64,000 nucleotides of DNA from a virus (IMGVR_UViG_3300020595_000016:1-64000); one strand, 5' to 3'; counted from the first letter of the stretch, positions 7,734 to 16,424 are shown. Numbers and translations: made by a program. The notes: a model not told the origin generated them from the letters alone.

Positions 7734-8607
7734 AATTCATTAAAAATCTATCGTAGGCCACACAAGACGCCGGTAGGCTCTGCAGCAAAACTTGTTCATT
7801 CTTTTCACCAATCTCAATCCGACTGGATTCGGACGTGTATTCATATTCGACGCCACATGTTTGGCGGAAGATGCTAGACGTTCTATGTTTGTAATATCTT
7901 GCTTTTCCTGATTTTCCGTATCCATTAAATTTTCCTTTCATCCCTCTCGACTCCATTTCGTGAACTAGCTTAAAGCGAGCCATTGTTTCTGAAAAATTAA
8001 AATCATTCACGGAGTCGTTATCTATGAAGGATTTTATACATGCATCTTTTATTTTAGTATTTCCGTCTATCCTATCCGATGGATAAAACCAAACTTCGGA
8101 CACAAACTCGTCATCAGTTTTAAAATAGTCAATCTCATGCTTGCCCCCTTTATGGAAAGCTACCCAATCATAACACATATATCTGTTGTCTGCAAGTTTT
8201 CTTTTAATATCAAGGCCGGATATCTCTTGCTCAAAATATATGCACCGATCAAAGCCGATCTCTGCTATTTTAGAATATTCGTTAGAGCAGGTAATCTTTT
8301 CCCCGTCATACCGCATTGAGTGGCACAAATTAGAAAGCGGGACATTACCGTCTAGGGATAATAAAAATAGTAGCCTTTCCCAAAGAATCTCTTTGCGAAC
8401 TCCCTTTTCTTTTTTTTCTTGAAATGTTGTTAAGACATTTAGCTCCCGCGGGATTTTTAGAGAGGATAGGTCTACCCCCTGTTCTAAATAATCAAACCTA
8501 AAAGGGCGCGAGGCTTTCGTAAACAGAAGGGGGTATTGATTATTGAACGCATATAAAACAGCGCTCAAAGAACTGCCTACGACAACATTTTCATATTCAA
8601 GTATCAA
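7675..8607 (-). CDS. Rossmann-like protein, possible FAD/NAD-binding, unknown function
   Basis: A 310-residue protein that begins with a strand and a glycine turn, ENVVVGSSLSAVLYAF. This resembles the dinucleotide-binding start (GxGxxG-like, here GSSLSA) of flavin-dependent amine oxidases and UDP-galactopyranose-mutase-like proteins. A later segment, YFEQEISGLDIKRKLADN, could be part of the substrate domain, but no second diagnostic motif is visible. The start is TTG overlapping the stop of the secreted-protein gene (TTGA). The next gene starts 59 bases before this one ends, an unusually long overlap. I cannot assign a reaction. Confidence 0.5.
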   Translation of the reverse strand: MILEYENVVVGSSLSAVLYAFNNQYPLLFTKASRPFRFDYLEQGVDLSSLKIPRELNVLTTFQEKKEKGVRKEILWERLLFLLSLDGNVPLSNLCHSMRYDGEKITCSNEYSKIAEIGFDRCIYFEQEISGLDIKRKLADNRYMCYDWVAFHKGGKHEIDYFKTDDEFVSEVWFYPSDRIDGNTKIKDACIKSFIDNDSVNDFNFSETMARFKLVHEMESRGMKGKFNGYGKSGKARYYKHRTSSIFRQTCGVEYEYTSESSRIEIGEKNEQVLLQSLPASCVAYDRFLMNYEEHTLSRNNTGRESKVGI

Positions 8608-9794
8608 TCTTCTTTTCGTCTAAAGCCGGCTACCAAAGCAGCCATAAAGATAACGTACAAACTGCCGCGGCTAGTTAACACGCTGTTACACCCTGCAGAA
8701 GATTTGGGACTTGGGCCTCTCGTATTTTCAGCAAACTCAAACGGGCCACCGGTATCTGAATTCTCCTCATGTTCAAACCCAGTATCTTCTTGCTCGGGTG
8801 CATCACCGGTATCTGCGGTGACTGGCTGTTCTTCATCTCCCTCATCAGCAGGAATAAAAAACGGCTGCGAAATTACTAAATCGCTCAATGTTACGCCAAG
8901 CTCATGATGGAAAGGGTCATACCAACCAGTATCGAAGTTACCCACAAAGTTTAACTCGTCTATCATGAAAGGCATGCCTTCTTCAACTTGGATACTCAAA
9001 AAGTATTCGTGATAGGCGGACTGTGTTTCACGGGTGCCTAGGTTTAGATACATGTCCCACGCCATTAGATCGGCGCGCCCATCGACAAACAAATCCCACT
9101 CATAAAGGGTAACTTCATATTGCGTCTGGACCGAGTACTCCGACGAGTGGTAGCCCTTCACCTGGAGATTACCGGCTGCTTGCATTTCGGTGCCTTCTTC
9201 ATCGATCTTATATTCCCCATGCGCCATTACAGCACCTTCTGAATCAGAACCAATTCCGTAAGCGTTCTGGAATGTAACTTGCCCGTAAGCATCGATGCCA
9301 TATGACTCAAATGGGACTGACCAGTCCCAGCGGAAAGCTCCTTGCTCGCGCTCAACGTCAGTCATAGCTTCAACACTTAAAACTGGATGTTCACCCCAAT
9401 CACTCCATTCATCAGCCCAGAGTTTGCATTGTGCTCCTCTTGCCCAGTCCCAAGGTGCGTAGTGGCAGTCATGCCCTGGGGTAACTCGCGTTTTAATGAC
9501 GGCAACATAAAAATCTGTACCCCTATCAATCGACGATTGAAACCAGAAAAATTCCACAATGGCATCAACGGTGTTATCATAAATATCCGAGTTCCCCACG
9601 TAAAGGGTATTCCCCTCAAAAAAGGCGTACGGAAATCGGCCCTCACTGCCAGCGATGTCGGTAGCGGTTTCAAACGATACGTCCCAGTCCCCTTCTAAGA
9701 TAGATGCGCCCGAATAAGACGTCTCGCTGTCGCTCAAAGCTTCAGCGTTTGCGGTGCCCATAAGGCATAGCGATAACAATAAGTTTGTAAACAT
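8604..9794 (-). CDS. Secreted protein with MYXO-CTERM-like C-terminal sorting tail
   Basis: The 396-residue product starts with a Sec signal peptide (MFTNLLLSLCLMGTANA, cut after ANA). A long beta-rich region with many Trp, Tyr and Asp residues (about 20-310) follows. Next is a low-complexity linker of Asp-Thr-Gly units (TADTGDAPEQEDTGFE, then SDTGGP). The end reads SSAGCNSVLTSRGSLYVIF, then a hydrophobic stretch and RRKED: a Cys near the start of a tripartite tail, a transmembrane helix and a basic terminus. This is the layout of MYXO-CTERM surface-sorting tails in Myxococcota. The function of the beta region is unknown. It has its own near-perfect sigma70 promoter (9820-9848). It could be displayed on the host surface, for example as a superinfection-exclusion or masking protein, but that is inference. 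Confidence 0.75.
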   Translation of the reverse strand: MFTNLLLSLCLMGTANAEALSDSETSYSGASILEGDWDVSFETATDIAGSEGRFPYAFFEGNTLYVGNSDIYDNTVDAIVEFFWFQSSIDRGTDFYVAVIKTRVTPGHDCHYAPWDWARGAQCKLWADEWSDWGEHPVLSVEAMTDVEREQGAFRWDWSVPFESYGIDAYGQVTFQNAYGIGSDSEGAVMAHGEYKIDEEGTEMQAAGNLQVKGYHSSEYSVQTQYEVTLYEWDLFVDGRADLMAWDMYLNLGTRETQSAYHEYFLSIQVEEGMPFMIDELNFVGNFDTGWYDPFHHELGVTLSDLVISQPFFIPADEGDEEQPVTADTGDAPEQEDTGFEHEENSDTGGPFEFAENTRGPSPKSSAGCNSVLTSRGSLYVIFMAALVAGFRRKED

Positions 9795-9819
9795 GTTTCT
9801 CCTAGTTTATGTTTAAAAT

Positions 9820-9848
9820 ATTATAACTTAATTGGCGTTGTTTGTCAA
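9820..9848 (-). promoter_or_regulatory. Consensus sigma70 promoter for the secreted-protein gene
   Basis: The minus strand reads TTGACA (9843-9848), a 17-base spacer and TATAAT (9820-9825), a perfect match to the bacterial housekeeping consensus. It lies in the 54-base gap between the metzincin gene and the MYXO-CTERM-like gene, about 26 bases from the start codon. Confidence 0.8.
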
Positions 9849-10385
9849 TTATTTTTGTCGAAGACCGCGGTCGTCATAACCACCTAAAAACCAATTTGAA
9901 TTCATCATATGAAATTTTTGGTTGTAGTGACTCCATCCAAGAGCGTGGCCAATTTCATGCTCCAAAACCCTTTGTTTTTTTGAATTTCGTGGCGTAATAT
10001 ATATTTTAGCTTTTACTATGGTGTTATTTTTCACATGAGTGTATATTTTTGTTGATGCCATGTGAGACGAACGAAAGTCTCCTTCGGGGAGGGCTACTAA
10101 AATTTCCCCAAATCTCGGATTCATGCATGTCGGTGAACTGTCGAGATAAACTCCATCGAATTTATACCCCAATTTCTCCCAATATCTCGACGCATGTGAG
10201 ACCCTGTATACATCGACCTCTGAGCTTTGGCATATTCGTATAGTCGGGGTGACATCCCATGCAGCTTTTTGATGTGGAAGCCCTAGTACAAAAACTTCCA
10301 ACACAGGAGGACTACTAATCCTCAACATAAAAGGCTCAGACGCTAAAGCGCCTAGGCAGCTTAGCCAAAAAAATAAAATCCCCAT
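9849..10385 (-). CDS. Secreted metzincin (matrixin-like) zinc protease
   Basis: The 178-residue protein has a short N-terminal signal peptide (MGILFFWLSCLGALAS). A clear metzincin zinc site HEIGHALGWSH occupies residues 143-153 (HExxHxxGxxH). A Met-Met pair a few residues later suits the Met-turn (FHMMNS). Two Cys residues near 52 and 87 could form a disulphide, consistent with export. The domain is short and resembles the small matrixin-like proteases of deltaproteobacteria rather than a known phage lysin. The start has no good ribosome-binding site. It sits between the endolysin and the MYXO-CTERM-like gene, suggesting a cell-envelope or extracellular cassette. Substrate unknown. Confidence 0.75.
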   Translation of the reverse strand: MGILFFWLSCLGALASEPFMLRISSPPVLEVFVLGLPHQKAAWDVTPTIRICQSSEVDVYRVSHASRYWEKLGYKFDGVYLDSSPTCMNPRFGEILVALPEGDFRSSHMASTKIYTHVKNNTIVKAKIYITPRNSKKQRVLEHEIGHALGWSHYNQKFHMMNSNWFLGGYDDRGLRQK

Positions 10386-10418
10386 GTCTTAAGTAGGGAT
10401 AAAAGTTTATTATATAAC

Positions 10419-11357
10419 TTATTGCGGGAAATCGTCGATTGGGCAACTATCCCTTTCTTCTTCTTCTATTTCTTTTAAAAGCGCGGCTATATCTAAGCCG
10501 GCGCAGTCTATCTTGCTTTTGCTCACGTGGTAGTGGCTAACAAACCCTGTAAAATTCCCGTACGCCACTTCTTGTTCGTACTTGGTCGAAGTCTTTCCGA
10601 ACTGATTTTGAGGTGTTTGGTAAGGTATGTCAGTTGCATTTTTTATAGCCTTCCAAAGCGATTTGAGGGCATTTATTTGTGTCGGGTAAAAACCCAGGAA
10701 CGGCGACAGTTTGGTGCCATGAACCCAGGCATCATCAACAATTGGGCGTTGACCAAGTCCGTTCTGTTTATACCAGTCTTGGTATTTTAGATAATATGCG
10801 TTGGTGATCTCGACACCAATTGATGGCCGATTGGTTCGCGCTGAGCCGGCATGCCACGCTGCATGTTGCATATCCATAGTTTGGTAAATTGTGCCATCGT
10901 TGTCTATTAAAAAATGCACTGAAATGCCTCTCTTGTCTAGCACATTCTGGCAAGAATTTGATGATAAACAGACATCCCAGTGATTTACAAAATATCTTAT
11001 CTTTCGCTTGGGACGACCGGAATAATCGTAATAATGGCCGCGCTTAGCAGTTAGGCCTCCTTTTTCCGACCATAGGATAAATTTGTCCCACTCAATAGGA
11101 AAAAAGTCTCCGTTATAAACAACATAATTTGAGTAATGAAGATTGGATGGTTTAAAGTGGTCTATCTCCGACTGTCTTTCGGTCCACAGCCGGCGGAACG
11201 TCATCGGGCCGCAAAGGCCATCGGGCGTGATCTCTCGGGAACGTTGCCACTTTTTTATAGCTCGTACGAGCTTGTCATCAAAATATTTTTCCCCAAACCA
11301 ACTAGGTTCCCACCCAAGTTTTTTGGCAGAGGCCTCGTTGTAAAAATGTTTATCCAT
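10419..11357 (-). CDS. Endolysin: N-acetylmuramoyl-L-alanine amidase with N-terminal peptidoglycan-binding domain
   Basis: The 312-residue protein has a short peptidoglycan-binding-like repeat at residues 10-60 (DDKLVRAIKKWQRSREITPD followed by GLCGPMTFRRL). An Amidase_2 domain follows. Zinc ligands are visible as FVNHWDV, then AAWHAGSARTNRPSIGVEI and the later SHYHVSKSKIDCAG. This fold cleaves the bond between MurNAc and L-alanine. There is no signal peptide or transmembrane helix, so release would need a holin. Holin-like and spanin-like candidates lie far away at 57.7-58.7 kb. A GGGGGGTGA sequence about 11 bases before ATG 11357 may act as the ribosome-binding site. Confidence 0.9.
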   Translation of the reverse strand: MDKHFYNEASAKKLGWEPSWFGEKYFDDKLVRAIKKWQRSREITPDGLCGPMTFRRLWTERQSEIDHFKPSNLHYSNYVVYNGDFFPIEWDKFILWSEKGGLTAKRGHYYDYSGRPKRKIRYFVNHWDVCLSSNSCQNVLDKRGISVHFLIDNDGTIYQTMDMQHAAWHAGSARTNRPSIGVEITNAYYLKYQDWYKQNGLGQRPIVDDAWVHGTKLSPFLGFYPTQINALKSLWKAIKNATDIPYQTPQNQFGKTSTKYEQEVAYGNFTGFVSHYHVSKSKIDCAGLDIAALLKEIEEEERDSCPIDDFPQ

Positions 11358-11390
11358 ATTATATTATTCACCCCCCGATGCAAAGGTAAA

Positions 11391-11663
11391 TTATTTATTT
11401 TCTAAAATACCCAAAATATAGTTTTCTAATATGACACTGTAAGTAGTGTGGCCAATGTAAATTTCTTCGATCATTGACCTGTCTACCACTATTTGCGTAT
11501 TTTTTGCTAGTTGATGTTTCGCATCATCAGCAATATCCAAAACGGATACTACCGCATGGTTATGATCCCTTGGTTGGTAATTGTCTGGTAAAATTACCAA
11601 TGACTCGGTATCGCTTTCTAGAGGCATCTCTACCAAAAGATGCCTATTGACGGGCTTGAACAC
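11391..11663 (-). CDS. GroES-like co-chaperonin
   Basis: The 90-residue protein follows the GroES (Cpn10) pattern: an N-terminal VNRHLLVEMPLE strand, a mobile-loop region (SLVILPDNYQPRDHNHAVV), a VSVLDIADDAKHQL segment in place of the roof, and a C-terminal strand pair ending ENYILGILE. The length is close to GroES (about 97) and T4 gp31 (111). Phage co-chaperonins replace host GroES so that GroEL can fold the large capsid protein. The start is GTG 11663 with AAGGAG eight bases upstream, inside the end of the preceding gene. No GroEL is present in the window. Confidence 0.75.
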   Translation of the reverse strand: MFKPVNRHLLVEMPLESDTESLVILPDNYQPRDHNHAVVSVLDIADDAKHQLAKNTQIVVDRSMIEEIYIGHTTYSVILENYILGILENK

Positions 11664-11904
11664 GTTTTATCTCCTTGTTGATTTGTTTCGTTAATATTTC
11701 TTCCTGATTTTTGAATTGATCGGATGTCAGGAAAACATCCTCTATTTTACCACAGTTTCTGCAATATAGTGTAACATTCACGTGCCCTCCTATCATTGAG
11801 CGTATATTACCGGTGGGTACCCAATAGCACTCTTCCGAAGACACTGCTTTATTTCTACATGTTAGTCTCCGGCGTTTTTCACTTAAAAGATGGCTAAAAT
11901 TCAT
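11644..11904 (-). CDS. Small putative zinc-binding protein
   Basis: An 86-residue protein with CRNCG near residue 48 and an earlier Cys pair (CRNKAVSSEEC, residues 16-26). This suits a small zinc-stabilised fold, though the first pair has unusual spacing. The C-terminal 30 residues form a charged helix. AAGGAG lies seven bases before ATG 11904. It sits between the ribonucleotide reductase and the GroES-like gene, and its end overlaps the latter by 20 bases. Function unknown. Confidence 0.55.
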   Translation of the reverse strand: MNFSHLLSEKRRRLTCRNKAVSSEECYWVPTGNIRSMIGGHVNVTLYCRNCGKIEDVFLTSDQFKNQEEILTKQINKEIKRVQARQ

Positions 11905-11916
11905 ATCGTCTCCTTT

Positions 11917-13884
11917 CTAGATAGTACATGTATCGTTGGTACAAAATTTAGAACCAGCTCCACCCTCATCGGTTTCAAACTTTGTGATCGGGGTAATGCT
12001 TGACATTTTAGTTTCATACTCCTCTGCTGTTATGGGTTCGTAGGGCGCCTGCACATATCCAGTTTCTTCGTGACGTAGAAATGATACTGCCTTTAATCTT
12101 GTCTCATAAAGCTCTAAGGCCTCTTTAATCTGGTCAGCCTCTTCTGGCTTAAAGGTAACTGTAATAGAAACTGAATTATCTGCCCAATAATGCTGATATT
12201 GAGCTGCCATTTCTAATTGCTCCCACATACTAACATCTCGTTTACCTTTAGTAAAGTATGGCTCATGGACCGGAAACTCTACTACTGTGGTATGAGGGGT
12301 ATACTCATCTGGTTCCATATAGTAGCCCGCAGCCTTCAATGGGCCTAGGAGAGCTGAAGTCTCAGAAAATCTAATTCTACGGATATAGTACTCGTCTTCA
12401 GGAAAGTGAATTCCTGGGGTTGAGCCGTTTAAGAGAGAAACTGTTCCAGATGGCTTAATAGAGGTCATGCGTACCGACTTTGGAATACATAACCAATTTG
12501 AATACTCCTCATCTAGTTGCTTAACGTAGTCATACGCCTGATCACACATTTGATATACCTCTCTCCTACCAAACTTATTAAACGCCTGCACAACCCCAGA
12601 TTGTGATAATCCAATCCTGCGATTTTTGAGCATCTTGGCGTTTGTCTCCGGCCAGTGCGTGTTGGAAAGAGTAATGGTTTTTCCATAAAGATATGCGATC
12701 TTTAAAGTACGCAAGTAGTCTTCAGAGTTTTCATGTTTTGCTGGGTATGTTTCAACTAGGCAACACAATTCTGCATCTTCTAATTGCTGTTCAACGCAGG
12801 GATTAAAACCAGCTACGTTAATATCATCGTATCGAGGCCCATCCTTAAAACGGCCGCGTGTTCGGGCGTTATCTAACCAAATATAACCCGGCTCACCGTT
12901 CTTTTGGCTTTGTTTTGCGTGCCATGTGTAGTCCATCCCAACTTGAGCGTTAAAAGAATTATTTGAGCCCCATCGATGGTGATAGAGTTTTTCTTGATCA
13001 TTCTTCATCTCAAGATATCTGGTGTCGTCATGGCGCCCCATAGCTAAGGCAGCGGAGCGTCGAACATTACCCGATACCACACAACGACCAATTAGGTTTT
13101 CGGTATCTACGATGTCAACGGATGTGATAGTTTCTCCAATCTTATCGGAGTATAACTCTGTTAGGTTTTTATGCAACTCGATCAGCGGGCCCGGGCCGGA
13201 TGATGTACCCCCAAAGCCCCTAATTAACGCACCTTCGGGCCGAATGGCAGAATAATCGAATTTGGGGACCTTACCACCAAAAAAGAAACCATCTAAAAGC
13301 ATATGGACGGAATCAACCCATCCTTCGCGCGAATCATCTATAACTAAAGTGTCGTTTGTATACTCGGGTTCTTTTATGGTAACTGTGCCGGCACCCTCGG
13401 TGTCAAAACCTACGCCAACGCCGACCATTAAAGCATCCATCATCCAAGCGAAAAGATAACCACCTTTGCTGACCAAATCCCTGGTGGAACGAAAAGCGCA
13501 ATTGAAAAGGCCCGCGGCAGTCCTCTCTTCTACGAATTTAGTGCCCATCATCCACAGGCCGCGGCCAGGGGGAGTCCACTTTAGTTCAAAAAGTCGGCCA
13601 TATGCATCTTTTGCAGTTTTTTGAGCTTTATTATCGTTCCACTCTAACCCAAGCTGGAAGACATGTTGCTTCTGCATGTTAAACATTCCTTCGATAACAC
13701 GCCTACATGTTTGCCACCACTCTTCTGAGCCGGCTGATTCAGGATCGAATTCACTTAATCTTCTTGAGTATGTTCTCTTGTATGTAACATAGCCCAATGG
13801 GCCCCATGGCACTTCTTTCTCCTTATACGGATCTATAAAAGTGTCACTTAGACGAAATCTGCGGATATTTTCAATTGTTCTCAT
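11917..13884 (-). CDS. nrdJ: Class II (adenosylcobalamin-dependent) ribonucleoside-triphosphate reductase
   Basis: The 655-residue protein matches the monomeric B12-dependent RTPR family. Visible features are PPGRGLWMMGT, the FNCAFRST segment with the first redox Cys, and MVGVGVGFDTEG. The NPCVEQQLEDAELCCLVETYP region contains the thiyl-radical Cys and a following Cys pair. KPSGTVSLLNGSTPGIH follows, and the C-terminal CTNDTCTI tail carries the reducible Cys pair. It makes dNTPs from NTPs for phage DNA synthesis. It is somewhat shorter than the 739-residue Lactobacillus enzyme. It is oxygen-independent and needs host or environmental cobalamin. It follows the helicase gene by 16 bases. The thioredoxin-like gene at 217-636 could supply reducing power. 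Confidence 0.92.
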   Translation of the reverse strand: MRTIENIRRFRLSDTFIDPYKEKEVPWGPLGYVTYKRTYSRRLSEFDPESAGSEEWWQTCRRVIEGMFNMQKQHVFQLGLEWNDNKAQKTAKDAYGRLFELKWTPPGRGLWMMGTKFVEERTAAGLFNCAFRSTRDLVSKGGYLFAWMMDALMVGVGVGFDTEGAGTVTIKEPEYTNDTLVIDDSREGWVDSVHMLLDGFFFGGKVPKFDYSAIRPEGALIRGFGGTSSGPGPLIELHKNLTELYSDKIGETITSVDIVDTENLIGRCVVSGNVRRSAALAMGRHDDTRYLEMKNDQEKLYHHRWGSNNSFNAQVGMDYTWHAKQSQKNGEPGYIWLDNARTRGRFKDGPRYDDINVAGFNPCVEQQLEDAELCCLVETYPAKHENSEDYLRTLKIAYLYGKTITLSNTHWPETNAKMLKNRRIGLSQSGVVQAFNKFGRREVYQMCDQAYDYVKQLDEEYSNWLCIPKSVRMTSIKPSGTVSLLNGSTPGIHFPEDEYYIRRIRFSETSALLGPLKAAGYYMEPDEYTPHTTVVEFPVHEPYFTKGKRDVSMWEQLEMAAQYQHYWADNSVSITVTFKPEEADQIKEALELYETRLKAVSFLRHEETGYVQAPYEPITAEEYETKMSSITPITKFETDEGGAGSKFCTNDTCTI

Positions 13885-13900
13885 AATAATTTAAGTTCCT

Positions 13901-15283
13901 TTATTTTCTATTTCTAAAATTTTTATATTTGTTGTTTAACAATTCTCGTTGAGTCTTAGTCTCTAATGTAACCGGATTTAACGGAATTGTTAAGCTGTTT
14001 GTCATACTATTGTTTATCTTGGGTAAAATCTTAATACACACATTGGATGTATCCATAAATATATTGTGAACCATTCCATCTGGCCCATTTCTATTTTTGG
14101 CAATAAATATTTTACCTTCGTTCTTTTGTTTGTCTTCAATTGTTCTCGATACTGACATAATAAAGTCAGCCACAAAGCATTTATTAAAAGCTTCGGAAAT
14201 TTGCTCCATCGTGATCACTTCTGCATTCAGGCCAGATCGGTTTGTCTGCGAAGCCGTCCAGATGGGGCATTCAAACTCGGTTGATAAGCCTCGCAACTCT
14301 TCATAGATCGACTCTAACTCGTTACGCTTTTCTTTGCGAACAACAACCGGCTTTAATAGATCTGCGTAATCTACAATTATAAGGCCGGGCTTGATGCCTC
14401 GCTTCAACAGCCTCGACAGATGATTTTTTATTGTGTTCGTGGAAGCAGATTTCGTTGGGTATTCTTTAACTATTAACTTTCCTTCAACTTCTTTAACTTT
14501 TTCGTAAATCTCTTCTTTGAAGCCTATTAGATCTGAAAGTGGGAGGCCGGTAATACAACTATCATAGCGAGTAGCGATCACCGTGTCTTGCAACTCAAGG
14601 GTATAGTGGACTACGGTTTTGCCTTCTTGAATAGCTGCAGCACCTAAGTGGACCAACACCATTGATTTGCCGGCGCCTGTGGGGGCTACCACCACGCCAA
14701 GCTCACTCTTTCCTAAACCGCCACCCATAAGCGCATCAATATCGTTCCAACCGGTGGTGACTGGGCCGCGGAATCTTGGTATAAATCGAGTTTCAAAATC
14801 TGCTAAATAATCATACCCAAAATCGGTATTGGAACCTAGTTTCAGAGCCTCGTTGATGACCGTCGAGATTTCATCAAAACTACAGTTCTGCAGCAGCCCT
14901 ACGGACTTTAACATCGCTTCTTTCAGATTTTGCTTCCTACAAAAGTCCAAAGAGGTCTCTTTGATATATTTGACATCAGTGGGTTCACTGGCATGAATTT
15001 TATCGAAATAATCCCTCACCTGCGTTTGGATTATCTGTTCTTCTGAATCCATCTCGGTATTAATTATCGTGTCGAAAGCAGATACGGACGGGTGTACCTG
15101 ATAACGAGTTCGGTAATCTAAGATCTTTTGAAGCACAACCTGTAAATATTCAAGTTCAAGAAAGCCAACATCTAACACCTCAGTTATCTGATCTGCAAAT
15201 GGTCGGTCTTGGAAAATGAGTTGTACGAGTCCCTCTTGGAAAGCTTTTCCATACTTTCCGAAATTAGCTTTTTCAGCTAGCAT
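13901..15283 (-). CDS. Replicative DNA helicase (DnaB/gp41-like, RecA-fold)
   Basis: In this 460-residue protein the N-terminal 150 residues are helical and resemble the DnaB N-domain. The RecA-type motor follows: TTGWNDIDALMGGGLGKSE, Walker A APTGAGKS (about 200-207), Walker B as PGLIIVDYADLL (about 297-309), and a WTASQTNRSG segment with the sensor Gln and Asn. This is the DnaB-like layout of phage replicative helicases. No zinc-binding primase domain is fused and no separate primase is visible in the window. It starts at ATG 15283, downstream of a promoter at 15308-15335, and leads an operon with the reductase and the chaperonin-like gene. Confidence 0.9.
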   Translation of the reverse strand: MLAEKANFGKYGKAFQEGLVQLIFQDRPFADQITEVLDVGFLELEYLQVVLQKILDYRTRYQVHPSVSAFDTIINTEMDSEEQIIQTQVRDYFDKIHASEPTDVKYIKETSLDFCRKQNLKEAMLKSVGLLQNCSFDEISTVINEALKLGSNTDFGYDYLADFETRFIPRFRGPVTTGWNDIDALMGGGLGKSELGVVVAPTGAGKSMVLVHLGAAAIQEGKTVVHYTLELQDTVIATRYDSCITGLPLSDLIGFKEEIYEKVKEVEGKLIVKEYPTKSASTNTIKNHLSRLLKRGIKPGLIIVDYADLLKPVVVRKEKRNELESIYEELRGLSTEFECPIWTASQTNRSGLNAEVITMEQISEAFNKCFVADFIMSVSRTIEDKQKNEGKIFIAKNRNGPDGMVHNIFMDTSNVCIKILPKINNSMTNSLTIPLNPVTLETKTQRELLNNKYKNFRNRK

Positions 15284-15307
15284 CAGCGCCCTCTTTTAGT
15301 ATTACTA

Positions 15308-15335
15308 AGTATAGCATATTCACGTGTAAAGTCAA
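15308..15335 (-). promoter_or_regulatory. Sigma70-type promoter for the helicase-RNR operon
   Basis: The minus strand reads TTGACT (15330-15335), a 16-base spacer and TATACT (15308-15313). It sits in the 63-base gap between the exonuclease gene and the helicase start. Confidence 0.6.
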
Positions 15336-15346
15336 GTCAAAAAACA

Positions 15347-16339
15347 TTAAGTTTGGTTTGCTCCGTCAACACACTCTCTGTTAATTCTGTTTAAGTTAGC
15401 ACGCAGATCTTCCCAATTTAATTCACCAAAGTTGTCTTCGATCATCATTTTTATAATCGCTGTTTTATTAAATTCACAATCAAAATTGTTTATAGATTCT
15501 CGGATCATGGTTTTGCTCTGAACTGAAATCATTGGACTGTAAAGTTGCATCATTTTATAGTTATGCTCAATAATTGATTTGCCCTCGATTATATTATTAT
15601 AAATCTTTAACTTACTATTTTCTAGGGATTTTTCGCAATGATCGATGATTTCGTCTACCGTGTACGTTTTTTCTTCTGAGAGGAAGGCAAAGCGTTTGGC
15701 TACAGTCCCAAATCCAACTCCCTTGATCCCTGGCAAGTTATCTGAACTATCGCCAATGATTGAGCGGGCTAGAGCCATGTTTGTAGGATGAACTCCGGTT
15801 GTCTCTATCACTCTGTCTTTGTTCATTATCTCATTCTTTACGGGACGCAAAAGTATTGTCTCGTCATCGCAAACTTGCATAAAGTCTTTATCATTAGATA
15901 CTATAATCTTTTGCCACCCATCATATTTCGGAAGCATGGTCAGATAAGCGATCACATCATCAGCTTCAATCTCCGGTATCATAAACTGGATAACCGGCAT
16001 GTTATTCAAGAACTCGATGATCCTACTTTGCTGCCACATCTTATTGATCAGTTCTTGTTCATCAGTAAGATTGTGGAATGCTCGATTAAGCCTAATGGGC
16101 TTGCGGCCTTCTTTGTAGGATTTATCGATTGACTTTCTTTTCCGAGAACCATTTGGACCATCCCAAACTACAACAATTTCGTTAGGGTTGCTTTCTCTTA
16201 CTAATTTCTGCAGGATCTTAATGAACCCTTTGAGGCCGCCAATTGGATCTCCGTTTAATGAAATCGAGGGATCTACGATATACGCCCTCAAGTACGCGTT
16301 TAGCGCATCAACGATTAATACTCTTTTTGTTTTGCTCAT
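15347..16339 (-). CDS. 5'-3' exonuclease / RNase H (FEN-type)
   Basis: The product is a T4 Rnh-like or PolI-5'-exonuclease-like FEN protein of about 330 residues. It shows RVLIVDALNAYLRAY (first metal Asp), the VVWDGPNGSRKRKSIDKSYK arch segment, EADDVIAYLTML and IIVSNDKDFMQVCD with clustered acidic metal ligands, and IIGDSSDNLPGIKGVGFGTV as the helix-3-turn-helix. It probably removes RNA primers and flaps on the lagging strand. I prefer ATG 16339, with AAGGAG about eight bases upstream, over an ATG two codons earlier that lies too close to that site. Its promoter is embedded in the recA terminator. Confidence 0.9.
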   Translation of the reverse strand: MSKTKRVLIVDALNAYLRAYIVDPSISLNGDPIGGLKGFIKILQKLVRESNPNEIVVVWDGPNGSRKRKSIDKSYKEGRKPIRLNRAFHNLTDEQELINKMWQQSRIIEFLNNMPVIQFMIPEIEADDVIAYLTMLPKYDGWQKIIVSNDKDFMQVCDDETILLRPVKNEIMNKDRVIETTGVHPTNMALARSIIGDSSDNLPGIKGVGFGTVAKRFAFLSEEKTYTVDEIIDHCEKSLENSKLKIYNNIIEGKSIIEHNYKMMQLYSPMISVQSKTMIRESINNFDCEFNKTAIIKMMIEDNFGELNWEDLRANLNRINRECVDGANQT

Positions 16340-16386
16340 TTTCATAACTCCTTATATGCGAACAGGCGGTGCAGGTATGCACCAAT

Positions 16387-16424
16387 AAAAAATCCCCATC
16401 CAGCATATAATATAATGGATGGGG
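16387..16424 (-). terminator. Intrinsic terminator after recA
   Basis: On the minus strand CCCCATCC (394-401 side) pairs perfectly with GGATGGGG (417-424 side) around a 15-base AT-rich loop. A run of T (minus strand of 16387-16393) follows. It is 20 bases after the recA stop. Confidence 0.8.

Noticed and set aside
7740-7925. Minus-strand frame inside the Rossmann-like gene
   Set aside because: It is short, starts without a ribosome-binding site and is nested entirely in a longer coding frame.
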